A DNA stretch of 64,000 bases from Streptomyces abyssomicinicus (GTDB taxonomy: Bacteria > Actinomycetota > Actinomycetes > Streptomycetales > Streptomycetaceae): positions 186,001 to 250,000 of the forward strand of contig NZ_BBZI01000010.1 in the NCBI RefSeq assembly GCF_008974245.1, read 5' to 3'. The translations under genes were made by a program, and so were the position numbers. The number at the start of each line of letters is the position of its first letter. Position 1 is the first letter of the stretch. The notes under the pieces were generated by a model. The model worked only from the letters and a program-made list of their open reading frames with translations. It was not told the origin of the DNA and did no database searches. This document shows positions 15,802 to 22,980 of this stretch, piece after piece.

Positions 15802-15861
15802 ATGTCCACGCCCCGTATGCCCACCACGCTCGTCCTCCCCGGAACCCCGCACACGGCCTGA
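15802..15861 (+). CDS. 19-codon ORF with strong ribosome site (possible leader peptide)
   Basis: ATG 15802 to TGA 15859-15861 encodes MSTPRMPTTLVLPGTPHTA. The sequence GAGAGGAGGGG stands seven to eight bases before the ATG, a stronger ribosome site than most genes here have. The stop is 46 bp before the GTG of the GNAT gene on the same strand. The 240 bp upstream hold nothing else recognisable apart from short A+T-rich bits (GATAGTCATACG near 15732). It could be a translated leader that affects the GNAT gene, or a small protein. No homology is known to me. In the rest of 15562-15907 I see no gene. Confidence 0.4.
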   Translation: MSTPRMPTTLVLPGTPHTA

Positions 15862-15907
15862 CGCCGGGTCCGGACGGCCGAGCGCTCCTCACCAGAGAGT
15901 CCCGACC

Positions 15908-16852
15908 GTGAACACAGCTCTTCCGACCGTGCGTCCGCTCGCCGGACGCGACGAACTCGACCTCTTCCTCGGCCTGTCCTACGCACTCGACGCGGAACTC
16001 GCCGCCGACCTCGACGAAGGCCGCCGCCGTCCCGACCGGATGTGGATCGCCCACGACGGTGACAGGCTCCTCGCCAGGCTCGCCTGGTGGAACCGCCCCG
16101 GCGCCGACCGGCCGCTGCTGCTCGACGTCCTCGACGTCGACGACACCCTGCCCGCCGCGGACCGCCTGGACATCGGCGAGCACCTGCTGCGCACCGCCAT
16201 GTCCACGGTGCTCGACCCAGCGGCGCCGGTCCCGGAGTACACGCGCTTCGTGCCGCCCGGCTGGCGGGACGTCCCCGCCGTCCGGCGCGCCGTCGAGGAC
16301 CGCATGGCGATCGCCGAACGCACCGGAGCCCGCCTCTTCGTCGAACGGCTCCGTCTCAACCGCTCCCCGGGCCTGCCCGTTCCCCCTCCCACGGGCCGCC
16401 TGGTCTTCCGCACGCCCCGCGACGAGCGTGAGCTGACCGGCCTGATGGCGCGTGTGCTGGAGGGGACCCTGGACGCCCACAGCCTGCACGACCTGACCAC
16501 CATGTCGCCCCAGGAGGCGGCCGAGGCGCAGTACGCCGACGAACTGGCCCTGTACCGCAGCCCGCGCGACTGGTGGCGGGTCGCCGAACTGCCCGACGGG
16601 GGGCCGGTGGGCTTCGTCGTCCCCGCCCACAACGGCTACAACCCGATCATCGCCTACCTCGCCGTGCTGCCCGAGCACCGCGGCAAGGGATACGTGGACG
16701 AGATCCTCGCCGAGGGCACCCGCGTCCTCACGGCCCAGGACGTGCCCCGCATCCGCGCGTCGACGGACCTGGGCAACGTCCCCATGGCCGAGGCGTTCGC
16801 CCGCGCCGGGTACGTGGACTTCGAGCGGGAGATCAACATGACCTGGAGCTGA
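15908..16852 (+). CDS. GNAT family N-acetyltransferase
   Basis: 314 residues from GTG 15908. It has two GNAT-like halves: a degenerate N-terminal half ('DRMWIAHDGDRLLARLAWW') and a C-terminal half with the acetyl-CoA-binding loop 'LAVLPEHRGKGYVDEILAEG' (residues about 253-272) and 'IRASTDLGNVPMAEAFARAGY'. Tandem GNATs of this size are common in Streptomyces and include mycothiol synthase-like and antibiotic-modifying enzymes; none can be named here. The acceptor is unknown. It is preceded by the 19-codon ORF and followed by an AraC-family remnant on the other strand. Confidence 0.85.
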   Translation: MNTALPTVRPLAGRDELDLFLGLSYALDAELAADLDEGRRRPDRMWIAHDGDRLLARLAWWNRPGADRPLLLDVLDVDDTLPAADRLDIGEHLLRTAMSTVLDPAAPVPEYTRFVPPGWRDVPAVRRAVEDRMAIAERTGARLFVERLRLNRSPGLPVPPPTGRLVFRTPRDERELTGLMARVLEGTLDAHSLHDLTTMSPQEAAEAQYADELALYRSPRDWWRVAELPDGGPVGFVVPAHNGYNPIIAYLAVLPEHRGKGYVDEILAEGTRVLTAQDVPRIRASTDLGNVPMAEAFARAGYVDFEREINMTWS

Positions 16853-16858
16853 GCCAGG

Positions 16859-17050
16859 TCAGGCTCCCGGTGCCGCCCGGTCCCGCGGGGCCGGGCGGCC
16901 GCCCTCCGGCGCCGCCCGGTGCCGGAAAACGTGGCGGTACGCCTGCGGGGAGACCGTGGTCGGCCGGCCGGGGTGACGCCGCGGATCGGCCGCGTCGCCG
17001 AAGCCGGTCCGGCGGGCCACCGACTTCAGCACGCTGGTCGAGGCCCGCCC
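16859..17050 (-). pseudogene. C-terminal remnant of an AraC/GlxA-type regulator
   Basis: Read on the minus strand and ending at TGA 16859-16861, this frame gives 'SVLKSVARRTGFGDAADPRRH' (split: SVLKSVARRTGF, GDAADPRRH), then 'TTVSPQAYRHVFR'. That is the second helix-turn-helix and closing 'G.SPQAYR..F' of AraC-type regulators. The rest of the gene is gone, and residues expected to be 'LRRHFRR..G' are altered ('PRRHPGRPTT'). So the region 16853-17181 holds a decayed regulator, not a live gene. A small palindrome CAAGTCACTTG (17053-17063) marks its upstream end, where similarity stops. Confidence 0.65.
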
Positions 17051-17181
17051 CGCAAGTCACTTGCAAGGGACGCCTGTTGATCCATTTCGTCCCCTCAAAT
17101 CGGTTGACATCCAGGGGCGGAATGTCGGACGTTCAGCCGTGACCGACCGATGCGCCGCAGGGACGGAGGGATGGCACACAG

Positions 17182-18288
17182 ATGACTTCCGGAGGAGGGA
17201 ACCCGAAGCAGGTGCGCAAGAGGCGCCCGGCGGTGCCCGCCGCGATGGACGCGGGCTCGCGGTACGAGCTGAGGCAACTGGTCCCCGTGAAGAGCGTCTC
17301 GGAGCAGGTGCACACCGCAGGGCGGGTCAAGGACCTGGGGAAGACGGTGCAGTTCAGCTGGCCCGGGGTGTACTTCGAGGGCCGCTTCCGCGGGACCGGC
17401 CTCGGGGTGGTACTCGACTGCGCGGCCGCGGACTACGACGTCCAGGTCGACGGGGCCACTGTCGCCACCCTCGTCACACCCGGCGACACCACGCACTGGA
17501 TCAACGGCCTGCGGGACGGCGAGCACACGGTCCGGGTCGCCAAACGCAACGACACCCCGGGAGACATCAGCACGTTCGGAGGCTTCGTCGCCGCGCCCGG
17601 GGGCGCCGTACTGGGCAAGCCGGCGCCCCGGGACCGCCAGATCGAGTTCATCGGGGACTCCATCACGGTGGGCTACGGCAATGTCTCGGGCACCCGCGAC
17701 TGCAATCCCGAGCAGCTCAAGCGGAACACCAACACCGACGTGAGCCACGGTGCCCTCACGGCCCGGCAGCTGGACGCCGATTACCAGATCAACGGCTTCT
17801 CCGGCCTCGGCATGGTGCGCAACGTCGCCGGTATCTGCCCGGACATCACCTACCGGACCTACTACGACCGTGCCCTGCTGAACGTGGACGGCGACGTCTG
17901 GCGGAACCCGGGAACCTGGCGCCCTCAGATCGTGGTGGTCAACCTCGGCTCCAACGACTTCACCGACCTCACCCCCGGTGAACCGTGGACGCTCGACAGC
18001 CTCGCGTCCGCCTTCCGCACCGCCTACGGCGAGTTCCTCGGAGAACTGCGGACACGCTACGGTGCCGGCTCCGCCCTCGTGGCCGTCGGCTTCGACAGAA
18101 ACGCCGAGCATGTGCGGCAGGTGGTCGAGGCGCGCAACGACGCCGGCGACAGTGGGGTCCACTACTGGTTCCTCGATCAGACGGGCCTGGACTTCCTCGG
18201 ATGCGACGGGCACACCTCCGCTCACGACGACCGGGTGATCGCCGACCGGCTTGCCCCGTTCCTCAGCAGCCTGCCGACGGGATGGTGA
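17182..18288 (+). CDS. SGNH esterase with N-terminal carbohydrate esterase 2 domain
   Basis: 368 residues. Residues about 35-145 are the beta-sandwich that precedes the catalytic domain in CE2 acetyl-xylan esterases ('GKTVQFSWPGVYFEGRFRG', 'DTTHWINGLRDGEHTVRVAK'). Residues 150-368 are SGNH: block I 'FIGDSITVGYGN' with Ser S160, block II Gly in 'FSGLGMVRN', block III Asn in 'VVVNLGSNDFTD', and the Asp/His of 'CDGHTSAHDDRVIADRL'. Typical CE2 enzymes are exported deacetylases of plant polysaccharides, but here no signal peptide is seen: the N-terminus is 'MTSGGGNPKQVRKRRPAVPA'. A TTGACA box at 17104 lies upstream. Either an export signal was lost or the enzyme works inside the cell. Confidence 0.88.
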   Translation: MTSGGGNPKQVRKRRPAVPAAMDAGSRYELRQLVPVKSVSEQVHTAGRVKDLGKTVQFSWPGVYFEGRFRGTGLGVVLDCAAADYDVQVDGATVATLVTPGDTTHWINGLRDGEHTVRVAKRNDTPGDISTFGGFVAAPGGAVLGKPAPRDRQIEFIGDSITVGYGNVSGTRDCNPEQLKRNTNTDVSHGALTARQLDADYQINGFSGLGMVRNVAGICPDITYRTYYDRALLNVDGDVWRNPGTWRPQIVVVNLGSNDFTDLTPGEPWTLDSLASAFRTAYGEFLGELRTRYGAGSALVAVGFDRNAEHVRQVVEARNDAGDSGVHYWFLDQTGLDFLGCDGHTSAHDDRVIADRLAPFLSSLPTGW

Positions 18289-18482
18289 GGGAGGCTTGAT
18301 CACCTGGGCCGAGGGCACCCTGGTCGAAGGCTACGGGGGTCCGCTGTGGGACAGGGCTCACCGCGGCAGCGGCCCCCCTGCCCCTGCCCCGGCCCCGTTG
18401 TCGGGTCTAACCACCGGGCCAGGAGATGATCTCGTAACCGACCTGGACGTCGCCTTACGCGGCGCACATGGCCGCTGTCTTT

Positions 18483-18507
18483 CCTCGATCCGCTGACCTG
18501 ATCGAGG
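18483..18507 (-). terminator. Hairpin downstream of the small gene at 18516-18731
   Basis: CCTCGATC and GATCGAGG form a perfect 8-bp stem around nine bases, starting eight bases past the stop of the minus-strand small gene. The rest of 18289-18515 holds no supported gene. Confidence 0.55.
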
Positions 18508-18515
18508 GAACGGCG

Positions 18516-18731
18516 TCAGTTGCTCGGGAGCGCCTTCCGCAGCGCCGTCACGCACGCGGCGATGCCCCGCGCGCCGAAGTCGTCGTGGACGACCACCCCG
18601 TGCGGGGACGGGCACTTCATGAACCGGCCGTGCAGGAAGCGGAAGCGGGACGTCGGCGGACGCACGTCCTCGCCGCCGTCCGGTGTGTGCCGTTCCGGCG
18701 TCACGTCGTCCGGCGTGGGAATGTGCGACAC
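18516..18731 (-). CDS. Small hypothetical protein (71 residues)
   Basis: Read from GTG 18729-18731. The product contains 'PPTSRFRFLHGRFMKCPSPH' and 'GVVVHDDFGARGIAACVTAL', an unrecognised sequence with normal coding character (G/C in nearly all third positions, few rare residues). Two Cys and several His are present. The GTG touches the ATG of the divergent beta-keto acid cleavage enzyme (18732), so each promoter must lie inside the other gene. A hairpin follows the stop at once, which supports a real transcription unit. No ribosome site is evident. It could instead be a chance frame; moderate confidence only. Confidence 0.4.
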   Translation of the reverse strand: MSHIPTPDDVTPERHTPDGGEDVRPPTSRFRFLHGRFMKCPSPHGVVVHDDFGARGIAACVTALRKALPSN

Positions 18732-19472
18732 ATGCTGCAAGCCTGTTTGAACGGAACACGCCGCCCCGACGAGAGCCGCTGGGTGGCCGTCACGGCCGCG
18801 GAGCTGGCGGCCGAGGCGCGCCGGGCCGTCGACGCGGGAGCCGAGGACATCCACCTGCATCCCCGGGACCACCACGGCCACGACACCCTGGACGCGGTGG
18901 TCGTCCACGACGTGCTCCAGGCCGTGCGCGAGGCCGTCGGCCCGGGCGTCCGCGTCGGCGTCACGACGGGGGAGTGGATCGAACGCGACCCGGCCCGCCG
19001 CGCGCGCCTCGTCGAGTCCTGGACGACCCTGCCCGACCACGCGTCGGTCAACTGGCACGAGGAGGGTGCAGACCGCATCGCCCGCGCCCTGACGGAACGC
19101 GGTATCGGTATCGAGGCCGGGCTGTTCTCCGGTACCGGCGGACCGGACGCCTACCTGTCCTCCCCGTTCGCCGACCGGGTCCTGCGGGTGCTCGTCGAGA
19201 TCACCCGCACACCCGCCGCGCGGGCGGCCCGGGAGGCCCGCGGCATGGCCGGGCGGCTGTCGGCGGCGACGTCGGCCCCCGTCCTGCTGCACGGGGACGA
19301 GGACAGTGCCTGGACGGTGCTGGAGACGGCCGCGGAACTGGGCCTCGACACGCGCATCGGCCTCGAGGACGCGCTGACCCTGCCGGACGGCACCCCGGCC
19401 GAGGGCAACGCCGCACTGGTGACGGCCGCCCTGGAGATCCTGCGCCGGGACCGGAACCCGGCCGGCGGCTGA
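18732..19472 (+). CDS. Beta-keto acid cleavage enzyme (BKACE, DUF849) family protein
   Basis: 246 residues from ATG 18732 (MLQACLNGTRRPDE). 'LQACLNGTR' at the start, 'AGAEDIHLHPRD' with the His pair of the zinc site, 'WIERDP', 'SVNWHEEGAD' with a conserved Glu, and 'DTRIGLEDALTLPDG' with the late metal/active-site Glu are typical of the family. The best-known member is 3-keto-5-aminohexanoate cleavage enzyme (Kce), which uses acetyl-CoA to split a beta-keto acid into acetoacetate and an acyl-CoA. Actinobacterial members act on many different beta-keto acids, so the substrate is unknown. It is rather shorter than the usual 270-300 residues. No CoA-transferase is adjacent. Confidence 0.87.
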   Translation: MLQACLNGTRRPDESRWVAVTAAELAAEARRAVDAGAEDIHLHPRDHHGHDTLDAVVVHDVLQAVREAVGPGVRVGVTTGEWIERDPARRARLVESWTTLPDHASVNWHEEGADRIARALTERGIGIEAGLFSGTGGPDAYLSSPFADRVLRVLVEITRTPAARAAREARGMAGRLSAATSAPVLLHGDEDSAWTVLETAAELGLDTRIGLEDALTLPDGTPAEGNAALVTAALEILRRDRNPAGG

Positions 19473-19644
19473 CGGGGCCGTCGCCGCTGGTGCGCGGCCG
19501 GCCCCGTCGGCGGGGCACCGCGCACACGACCGCGGCCGGGCCGGCGCCCCGTGGACGCCCGCCCGGCCGCGTGCCTTCCGGTCGCATGCCTTCCGGCCGG
19601 CCGACACCGGTTGCCCGGCCGACACCGGCCGCACGGCCGCCCGG

Positions 19645-19833
19645 TCAGCCGGTGCGGCGCGTGAGCCTGCCGACGAACCGCTCGCGGTCGATGAGGGCAC
19701 GCGTGTGCCGGCCGCGCAGCACCACCGCCTCCGCGTTCCGCGCCTCGACCTCGAAGACCGGCTTGCGGCCGTCGACGCCGGTCAGGGTGGCCGAGAGCGT
19801 GACATCCTCGCCGACGGGCGTGGGCGCGGGATG
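19645..19833 (-). pseudogene. C-terminal remnant of a FlK-like (hotdog) thioesterase
   Basis: The last 62 codons read 'HPAPTPVGEDVTLSATLTGV', then 'DGRKPVFEVEARNAEAVVLR' and 'GRHTRALIDRERFVGRL'. This is the second half of fluoroacetyl-CoA-thioesterase-like hotdog proteins ('H..PTPVG..V...A.L...DGR...FEV.A......G.G.H.R..V...RF'). The first half is not found in this frame; 19834-20134 on either strand shows only low-complexity Pro/Arg/Gly frames. A -10-like TAACCG lies before a GTG at 20102, so the gene probably once began there and has decayed by indels. The 172 bp from 19473 to 19644 hold short G+C-rich repeats and no gene. Confidence 0.55.
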
Positions 19834-20134
19834 GCCTGAGCCGTGCGCAGGGCCAACGGTCCGGTCGAGCCGACGAGGGAGGACGGGTCCGTCGAGTTGC
19901 GGGTCGTGGGCGTCCGCGCGGTCGCCCGCGGCAGGATCGGCTGAGGGTCCGGGCTGCCAGGCACCGGGCCACCGGGGAAAACGGCCACCACCTCCACCGG
20001 GGCGCGGGCCGGTGCCCCGGCCGGAGCCGATGGAGCGCCGGTGGCACCGCGGCCGCCGACGGCATGCCGAAGGCCGCGTTCCACGGTTAGGCTTCGGCGC
20101 ACCGGCCCCCCGCCGGGCCGACCGGAAGGAGAGC

Positions 20135-20722
20135 ATGAGCCGGCCCCTGCTGTTCCTCGACGTCGACGGACTTCTGAACCCGTACGCGGCCCAGCCGGAG
20201 AGACGGCCGCACGGCTACACCACGCTCCGGGTGCCGAGGACCGGCGGATCCCCGGAGCCGGGGCGGGAACTCTCCCGCCACCGGCGCCCCCTCCGGGTCT
20301 GGCTCAACCCGGCGCACGGACCAGGTCTGCTGGGCCTCGGCTTCGAACTGTGCTGGGCCACCACATGGATGGCGGACGCCAACCGCTGGATCGCCCCCGT
20401 GCTCGGGCTGCCCCAGCTTCCCTTCGTCGATTTCGGCGACGCCCTGCTCCAGGAGCGCCCCGACGGAGTGCACTGGAAGACCGCCGCCCTGGTGGAGTAC
20501 GCCGCGGGCCGGCCCTTCGCCTGGGTCGACGACGAACAGAGCGGCCCGGACGAGGCGTACGTGACCGCCCACCACCCGGCGCCCGCCCTGCTGCACCACG
20601 TCAACCCGCGCGTCGGCCTGGGCGACGGGGACCTCGGCGTCCTCGCCGCCTTCGCCCGCGAAGTGGCCTTGCCGGAACCTGAGCAACGTCAATTTCCGGC
20701 GCTCCAAGCGCCGTTGACGTAG
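20135..20722 (+). CDS. HAD-domain-containing protein
   Basis: 195 residues from ATG 20135, with GGAAGGAGA just upstream. 'PLLFLDVDGLLNPYAAQPER' (residues 4-23) is the HAD motif I (DxDG) with the nucleophile Asp. 'WATTWMADANRWIAPVLGLP' is the usual HAD-like 'W.T.W...AN..' element, and 'RPFAWVDDEQSGPDE' gives the DD of motif IV. This is the compact actinobacterial HAD family without a cap, probably a phosphatase for a small substrate. A 6-bp-stem hairpin (20698-20712) lies within the last codons and may act as terminator before the tRNA-like gene 16 bp on. A TAGGCT box (20088-20093) is a likely -10. Confidence 0.82.
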   Translation: MSRPLLFLDVDGLLNPYAAQPERRPHGYTTLRVPRTGGSPEPGRELSRHRRPLRVWLNPAHGPGLLGLGFELCWATTWMADANRWIAPVLGLPQLPFVDFGDALLQERPDGVHWKTAALVEYAAGRPFAWVDDEQSGPDEAYVTAHHPAPALLHHVNPRVGLGDGDLGVLAAFAREVALPEPEQRQFPALQAPLT

Positions 20723-20737
20723 ACTCCGGGCCAAGGG

Positions 20738-20810
20738 CGGGGTCGTAGCACAGAGGTAATGCGCCGCGATGACATCTCGGAGGACGCCGGTTCGAATCCG
20801 GCCGCCCCGC
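20738..20810 (+). tRNA. Degenerate tRNA or tRNA-like gene, anticodon position GAC (Val)
   Basis: A cloverleaf can be drawn: acceptor CGGGG-U-CG (20738-20745) with CGCCCCG (20803-20809), seven pairs but with a bulged U; T8 A9; D arm GCAC...TGC with a C-A mismatch; anticodon stem CCGCG/CTCGG with one C-U mismatch and loop ATGACAT, giving GAC at 20771-20773; variable loop AGGAC; and a perfect T arm GCCGG-TTCGAAT-CCGGC (20786-20802). No CCA is encoded. A -10-like TAGACT (20720-20725) precedes it. The perfect T arm and conserved D-loop GG argue for a real tRNA lineage; the bulge, mismatches and A32/U38 argue it is not a standard tRNA. It may be a pseudogene or a specialised RNA. Confidence 0.55.
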
Positions 20811-20863
20811 CCCCTTTCCTTCCTCCGTCTCCGTCTCCGTCTCCCAGCCGTGCCCCGCATGCG

Positions 20864-22209
20864 TCACCGCCGCTCCGGCCTCGGCAGTTCGGCCCGCCGC
20901 ACCGCGGTGGAGGCCAGCGTGATCACCACCCCGAGCGAGGAGAAGAGGCCGCAGCCGACGAACACCGGGCCGGTGCCCAGGCGCCGACGGCGGCGCCCAC
21001 CAGGGGATAGCTCAGTGGGGCGAGGCCGACCATGGTGATCATGAGGACGGAGGTGACCCGGCCGAGGAAGGCGGGATCGGCGGTCGTCTGGACGAGCGTG
21101 CTGTTGAGACTGCCGAAGATCCCCGCGCAGAGCCCGACGGCGGCAGCCAGCACCACCGCGGCCCACAGCCGCGGCACCAGCGCGATGGCGGCCGCCCCCG
21201 CGCACCCCGCCATCAGCGTCCCTGACATGACGAGCCCCGCACGCGGCAGCCGGCCCACGACGGCGAGCAGCGCCGCGCTGACCGCCGCCCCCGCGCCGAA
21301 GCCGCTGACGATCAGCCCGTATCCGGAAGACCCCCAGCCGCGCTCGGCGTTGAGCAGGACCAGCCCGACGTTGAACGGTCCGCTCAGGCCCAGTTCGAAG
21401 AGGCCGGCACCCAGGATCAGGGGACCGATCAGCCGGTGCCGGCGGATGTAGTACAGGCCGCCCAGCAGCTCCGCCCGAGCGGTACGGGCGGGCTTCGGGC
21501 TCTCGCGTCCGTCCCCCTCGCTCCCGTCCCCCTCGCTCCCGTCCCCCTCTGTTGCTTCTCGCTCGGTGCCGGCCGCGGGCAGCGGCCGGAGCCGTATCGA
21601 CAACAGCAGCGGCAGGGAAAGGGCGAAGAGCGCGCCAGCCACGGCGAAGGCGCCGGCCGGACCGCCGACGGCAAGGGCCAGTCCGCCGATCGGCGGTCCC
21701 GCGATCTGGCTGAGCCGCATCGCGAGGGAGCGCATGCCACTGACCCTGGCCAGCTGGTCGGGTGTGGTGATGCGAGGCGGCAGTGAGCCGACCGCCGGGA
21801 CGAACATCGCGTCGACGGCGCCGAAGACGAGGGCGATCGTGACCAGGATCCACAGGCCGGGCGTGGCCAGGGCGATCACGGCGGCCACCGCGAGGATGAG
21901 GACACAGCGCAGCGCGTCGCTCGCCAGGACCACCCGGCGCGGGTCGAACCGGTCGGCCAGCACACCGCCGCCGAGCATCAGCAGGGCGCGCGGCAGCGCG
22001 CCGGCCGCCATGACCAGGCCCACCTCGGCCGGGCCGGCCGTCCGCTGGGCGGACCAGGCGAGGGCCAGGAAGTACACACCGTCCCCGACGAGCGAGAGGA
22101 CGTAGGCGGCGAGCCACCGCAGTACCCGGCCGTCCCGGTGGGCGGGAACGGCGCCGGGCGCGGGCGGGGCGGATGGGAACGCGGGAGAGGTCTGTCCTTC
22201 GGCGGTCAC
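20864..22209 (-). pseudogene. MFS transporter, frameshifted near its C-terminus (20976-20978)
   Basis: From ATG 22209 the frame runs 400 residues as a 12-TM MFS_3-type exporter: 'VYFLALAWSAQRTAGPAEVG', 'ALLMLGGGVLADRFDPRRVV' and later TM segments, with a charged EGDGS-repeat loop between TM6 and TM7. At 'GAAVGAWA' the frame changes. One missing C in 20976-20978 (plus strand) would restore 'VGAW-GTGPVFVGCGLFSSLG' and then 'VVITLASTAVRRAELPRPER' to the stop at 20864. As given, the last TM is lost and replaced by a short wrong tail. It is downstream of, and probably co-transcribed with, the ArsR regulator (63 bp gap), so it would be an ArsR-controlled exporter. Sequencing error cannot be ruled out. 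Confidence 0.75.
21511..21550. repeat. 15-bp tandem repeat in the central loop of the MFS gene
   Basis: GTCCCCCTCGCTCCC occurs at 21511-21525 and 21526-21540, followed by two thirds of a third copy. Each copy encodes five residues (GDGSE) of the acidic cytoplasmic loop, in frame. Confidence 0.85.
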
Positions 22210-22272
22210 GGCTGAACTCCCTGGCGGACGGGTGGCGGACCGGCGGGCTGATGGGCGGCGGACCGGTCCATG

Positions 22273-22866
22273 TCAGGGCCGGAACGGGAAGCCGTAGAGG
22301 TGCACGGCGACGTGCTCGCGGCCGTCCGTCTCCCCGGCGGCCCGCGCGGCCTTGCCGCGCTCGCGCCAGCGCCGACCCAGCGCCTGCAACTCCTCGTTCA
22401 TCTCGGCGAGTTCGCCCGGGGTGAGGGTGAGCATCCACTCGGACGAGACCGAGGCGTCGACCCATTCCTTCCCCCAGGCCGCCCGCTGCTCGAGGAAGGC
22501 GCGGTACGCGGCGGCACGGGTCTCGACGATGCCCTGGATCACCGAGCCCACGGCCGCGGCACCCTCGGGAGTGTCCGCGAAGTCGGAGTCACGGAACCCC
22601 CAGCCCTCCTCGGACGCCACCTGCCACCACCGCTCCCGGCCGTCGGTGCCGCGGCCGCTCGCCTCCGTGACGAAGCCGTGCTCGGCCAGCTTGCGCAAGT
22701 GGTAACTGACCAGCGACGGCGCCTGGTCGACCTGCTCGGCGAGCTGGGAGGCGGTGGCCGCGCCCGTGGCGTAGAGCGCACGGTAGAGCCGCAGCCGCAA
22801 GGGGTTGGTGAACGCCTTCAGCCGGGACAGGTCGGTGATCCGCTCGGGTTCCTGACGATGCTTCAT
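22273..22866 (-). CDS. ArsR family (winged-helix) transcriptional regulator
   Basis: 197 residues from ATG 22864-22866. Residues 10-95 are an ArsR/HTH_20 domain: 'LKAFTNPLRLRLYRALYATG', 'SQLAEQVDQAPSLVSYHLRK', 'LAEHGFVTEA'. No Cys metal site is seen in the recognition helix, so it is not a metal sensor. The C-terminal 100 residues are helical and may bind a hydrophobic ligand. It is followed 63 bp later by the MFS exporter gene, which it most likely controls. A leaderless TACGCT promoter and an ATTGCGCAAT palindrome precede it. Confidence 0.87.
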   Translation of the reverse strand: MKHRQEPERITDLSRLKAFTNPLRLRLYRALYATGAATASQLAEQVDQAPSLVSYHLRKLAEHGFVTEASGRGTDGRERWWQVASEEGWGFRDSDFADTPEGAAAVGSVIQGIVETRAAAYRAFLEQRAAWGKEWVDASVSSEWMLTLTPGELAEMNEELQALGRRWRERGKAARAAGETDGREHVAVHLYGFPFRP

Positions 22867-22874
22867 GGAACCGC

Positions 22875-22904
22875 AGCGTAGGTCCGCAACATAAATTGCG
22901 CAAT
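22875..22904 (-). promoter_or_regulatory. Promoter and palindromic operator of the arsR-MFS operon
   Basis: On the minus strand TACGCT (22875-22880) stands eight bases before the ATG. Just upstream is the perfect palindrome ATTGCGCAAT (22895-22904) inside a stretch that is A+T-rich on both sides. Placement between -35 and -10 suits repression by the ArsR protein. Confidence 0.6.
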
Positions 22905-22980
22905 AAAAGTTTCAGATTGGCCGAAGGGCGGCCAGCCGGCGGGTTGCCTTTCCGTCCGGATCCGGATGAGGATCCTCCGC

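Noticed and set aside
18361..18410. Minus-strand reading GDVQVGYEIISWPGG ending at TAG 18407-18409
   Set aside because: It looks like a protein C-terminus but is preceded by an in-frame TAA only 15 codons upstream, so too little is left to call even a remnant.
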